Below are positions 61,846 through 64,000 of a DNA stretch of 64,000 nucleotides, piece by piece. The DNA comes from JAVVEG01 sp041751425 (GTDB lineage Bacteria; Pseudomonadota; Gammaproteobacteria; Pseudomonadales; Pseudohongiellaceae), in assembly GCA_041751425.1 (NCBI GenBank), contig JBGSXL010000004.1, positions 124,001 through 188,000 of the forward strand. Reading direction: 5' to 3'. Below the pieces are notes generated by a model. It had not been told where the DNA came from. It was given only the letters and a program-made list of their open reading frames with translations, and made no database searches. Both the position numbers and the translations under genes were made by a program. The stretch's first letter is position 1, and each line of letters starts with the position of its first letter.

Positions 61846-62589
61846 ATGAATAATTATCAGGCATCTGCCGACCTGCTGAAAAACCGTACAATCCTGATTA
61901 CTGGCGCGGGCGCTGGCATAGGCAAGGCGGCTGCACTGGCCTGCGCCAAACACGGCGCCACCGTTATTCTGTTGGGACGCACCCAAAGCAAACTGGAACA
62001 AGTGTACGATGAAATCAAGACACTTGATTACCCAGAAGCCATTATCCACCCGTTGGATCTGGCAATGGCAAGCACCGGGGATTATGCCAATCTGGGCAAC
62101 ACAATCATGGAAGAGTTTGGGGTACTTGATGGCCTGCTGCATAACGCTTCGATTCTTGGACCACGCACACCGCTACAATTTTATCCCGCCACCAGCTGGA
62201 GCAAGGTAATGCAGATCAATGTGAATGCCTGTTTTCAGCTTACACAGGCACTGTTGCCGGCACTGATGGGCTCTGACCAGGGTCGCATTCTGTTTACCTC
62301 TTCCAGCGTTGGTCGGCGGGGCCGTGCCTATTGGGGTGGATACGCTGTCAGCAAGTTTGCTACGGAAGGACTGATGCAGGTTCTGGCTGACGAACTGCAG
62401 GAAACCAGCAGCATACGTGTCAACAGCATCAATCCGGGCGCCACGCGAACTGCCATGCGCCGTGAGGCCTACCCGGCAGAGAACCCCGACACGCTGCCCA
62501 CAGCGGATACGCTGATGCCGTTGTATCTATACCTTCTTGGCCCGGATAGTGATGCCGTGCATGGTCAGGCTCTCAACGCGCAGGACTGA
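61846..62589 (+). CDS. yciK: short-chain dehydrogenase, YciK family
   Basis: 247 aa from the ATG at 61846, which has GGAAA upstream; a TTG at 61834 overlaps that site. NAD(P)-binding TGAGAGIGKAAALACAKHG, HNASILGPRTPL, and the catalytic segment SSSVGRRGRAYWGGYAVSKFA (Ser-Tyr-Lys) are present, and the C-terminal INPGATRTAMRREAYP matches YciK. No substrate is known for the family. It follows mupP, the Pseudomonas order, and converges on rluB. Confidence 0.9.
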   Translation: MNNYQASADLLKNRTILITGAGAGIGKAAALACAKHGATVILLGRTQSKLEQVYDEIKTLDYPEAIIHPLDLAMASTGDYANLGNTIMEEFGVLDGLLHNASILGPRTPLQFYPATSWSKVMQINVNACFQLTQALLPALMGSDQGRILFTSSSVGRRGRAYWGGYAVSKFATEGLMQVLADELQETSSIRVNSINPGATRTAMRREAYPAENPDTLPTADTLMPLYLYLLGPDSDAVHGQALNAQD

Positions 62590-62616
62590 ACTCGCTTTGG
62601 AGTAGACACCTATTTT

Positions 62617-62650
62617 CAGCTAATCAGGGTTTACGACTAATCAAAGTTAT
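62617..62650. repeat. weak 17-bp duplication between yciK and rluB
   Basis: Two 17-bp units share CTAATCA and GTT but match at only about 11 of 17 positions. Reported because it fits the local pattern of short duplications; by itself it is weak. Confidence 0.35.
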
Positions 62651-62675
62651 AACTTACCGCTTGGTTTAAAAAAGT

Positions 62676-63464
62676 TCAACTACGCCGCACATGGGTAAGC
62701 ACTTTCTGGCGGCTACGCACAGGCAGGCCGGCAGCCGTATAAAGAAGGTTTATCTCCGGCAATGGCAATTCGTACATCTGCCCCTTCTTCACTTTGCTCG
62801 GAATAAAAACCGGGCCATATCGCACTCTTTTCAGGCGGCTGACTGTCACCCCCTGTGATTCCCACAAGCGGCGCACTTCTCTATTACGCCCTTCCATAAT
62901 CACGACGTGATACCAGCGGTTGCTGGCCTCGCCCGCGAAATACTGGACATCGGTAAACCGACACAAATGATCATCAATCATCACGCCGTTAATCATCGCA
63001 TCAATCATTTCTGAGGTGACATCACCGCGCACCCGCACAGCATACTCTCTATCCACATTGGATGAGGGGTGCATCAGTTTGTTGGCAAGTTCGCCATCGG
63101 TAGTAAACAAAAGCAGACCGCTGGTATTCATATCAAGACGACCAATGGCAACCCAACGGCCATGTTTGATAGGTGGCAGCTTATCAAAAACTGTAGGACG
63201 ACCTTCCGGGTCTTTGCGCGTGCTCACCTCACCTTCGGGTTTGTTGTACAACACAACGCGCGATAGTTCAGTATTGCTGTTGGCCGGATTAACTTTTTTA
63301 CCATCTACCAGTAGTTTATCTTCCGGCCCAACGCGATCTCCTAACACGGCTACCTTGCCGTTAATCTTGATGCGCCCCTGCTTTATCCAATCTTCCAATT
63401 CACGACGCGAACCAAATCCGGCGCGGGCGAGAACTTTCTGTAGCTTTTCATCGGTCACTGTCAT
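62676..63464 (-). CDS. rluB: 23S rRNA pseudouridine(2605) synthase RluB
   Basis: 262 aa from the ATG at 63464; a GTG 10 codons upstream lies within scpB. An S4 domain (EKLQKVLARAGFGSRRELEDWIKQGRI) is followed by the RsuA-type catalytic domain with RLDMNTSGLLLFTTDGELANKL (catalytic Asp), REYAVRVRG and MEGRNREVRRLWESQG. No long RNase-like tail. It overlaps the end of scpB by 17 bp, the conserved scpA-scpB-rluB arrangement. Confidence 0.93.
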   Translation of the reverse strand: MTVTDEKLQKVLARAGFGSRRELEDWIKQGRIKINGKVAVLGDRVGPEDKLLVDGKKVNPANSNTELSRVVLYNKPEGEVSTRKDPEGRPTVFDKLPPIKHGRWVAIGRLDMNTSGLLLFTTDGELANKLMHPSSNVDREYAVRVRGDVTSEMIDAMINGVMIDDHLCRFTDVQYFAGEASNRWYHVVIMEGRNREVRRLWESQGVTVSRLKRVRYGPVFIPSKVKKGQMYELPLPEINLLYTAAGLPVRSRQKVLTHVRRS

Positions 63465-64000
63465 CGCCTTTCCGGGTTTGATTTTGCATATCACGGGCTT
63501 GCAAATCTTCGTTGGAGTCGTCGCGGGTTGGTTCCTCCTCGTGTTCGGCTACCGGCTTTTTGATACCCAGAATTTCATCCAGGGGGCGTTTAGCTAATGC
63601 CATGGCTTCTGCCTCATCTGGGTAGTCGGCAGAACTCTCCGCAGGACCGAACTCCTCATCTTCTTCGCCTGGCTGCTCTTGCTCTGACGGAAGATCCAGC
63701 ACGCGCATATCACCGAGCACATCATCCAGCTCGAGTTCCTGATTCACCTTATCGAGATCTCGAATCTCAGATAGTGGTGGCAATTGCTGCAGGTTCTTCA
63801 GGTCAAAATAATCCAGGAACTGTCTGGTTGTGGCGAACATGGCCGGGCGACCCGGCACATCGCGGTGACCCACTACACGAATCCATTCTCTGTCTAATAA
63901 GGTGCGAATAATAGTTGAACTGACCCCTACGCCGCGAATCTCCTCAATATCTCCACGCGTGATGGGTTGCCTGTATGCAATCAATGCCAGCGTCTCCAGC
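63448..64000 (-). CDS. scpB: segregation and condensation protein B, C-terminal part (runs off window)
   Basis: The visible part, about 183 codons, begins LETLALIAYRQPITRGDIEEIRGVGVSSTIIRTL, the second winged helix of ScpB, and continues to FATTRQFLDYFDLKNLQQLPPL. ScpB joins ScpA and SMC in condensin. After this a ~95-residue acidic, low-complexity tail (QEQPGEEDEEFGPAESS) follows; such tails vary among gammaproteobacteria. The start of the gene lies beyond base 64000. Confidence 0.92.
   Translation of the reverse strand, partial: LETLALIAYRQPITRGDIEEIRGVGVSSTIIRTLLDREWIRVVGHRDVPGRPAMFATTRQFLDYFDLKNLQQLPPLSEIRDLDKVNQELELDDVLGDMRVLDLPSEQEQPGEEDEEFGPAESSADYPDEAEAMALAKRPLDEILGIKKPVAEHEEEPTRDDSNEDLQARDMQNQTRKGDDSDR

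Overview
The window reads as a housekeeping stretch of a gammaproteobacterial chromosome with Pseudomonadales-like gene order. Blocks resembling Pseudomonas, recognised from memory of that gene order, are: mazG-relA-rlmD-cysM; recO-era-rnc-DUF4845-lepB-lepA-mucD-mucA-algU-nadB-ygfX-sdhE-ygfZ; tRNA-Pro-merR-ihfA-pheT-pheS-rplT-rpmI-infC-thrS-tRNA-Val; uvrB; wbpM-wbpL-comEA; ihfB-rpsA-cmk-tyrA/aroA-pheA-gyrA; and mtaD-ubiG-mupP-yciK. Base composition looks close to 50% G+C by eye. The synteny, compact spacing and genes such as the redoxin/cytochrome/copper-monooxygenase-like protein would fit a marine 'OMG-type' lineage (Pseudohongiellaceae/OM182- or SAR92-like). The class is well supported; the family is a guess.

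Layout: adk (partial), mazG, relA, rlmD and cysM (1-5.9 kb). DNA repair, RNA processing, protein export and envelope stress genes (5.9-14.5 kb). Divergent nadB and the ygfX/sdhE/ygfZ flavin and Fe-S support genes (14.7-18.1 kb). An M48 protease with lemA, an RND efflux pair, selO, a thiolase, two paralogous membrane proteins and a cyclic-nucleotide-binding/EAL protein (18-31 kb). A frameshifted secreted oxidoreductase-like gene (31-33 kb). A gene-free stretch carrying two inverted copies of a small palindromic element, then tRNA-Pro (33-33.9 kb). The translation supercluster (34-41.5 kb). uvrB, tRNA-Asn and a peptidyl-prolyl isomerase, then a two-gene remnant-like polysaccharide locus (41.7-48 kb). 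pyrF, lapA, ihfB and rpsA (48-51.8 kb). Aromatic amino acid synthesis and gyrA (52-58.6 kb). A plus-strand ubiquinone/peptidoglycan-recycling operon (58.9-62.6 kb). rluB and a partial scpB close the window.

The most notable observations are as follows. (1) rpsA, encoding essential ribosomal protein S1, has an in-frame TAG at codon 196, between the ribosome-docking and RNA-binding S1 repeats, although the rest of the gene is intact. (2) A structured RNA between infC and rpmI combines a pseudoknot-type arrangement with a terminator. (3) A pair of ~118-bp elements with ~23-bp terminal inverted repeats lies at 33.2-33.7 kb. (4) Short (13-17 bp) degenerate tandem duplications recur at gene ends and in intergenic gaps, several overlapping stop codons. 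(5) Some standard operons are reduced: PheA lacks its chorismate mutase domain and serC/hisC are absent; mucB/mucC are absent between mucA and mucD; wbpL-wbpM stands without an O-antigen cluster. I saw no phage, transposase, CRISPR array or restriction system.
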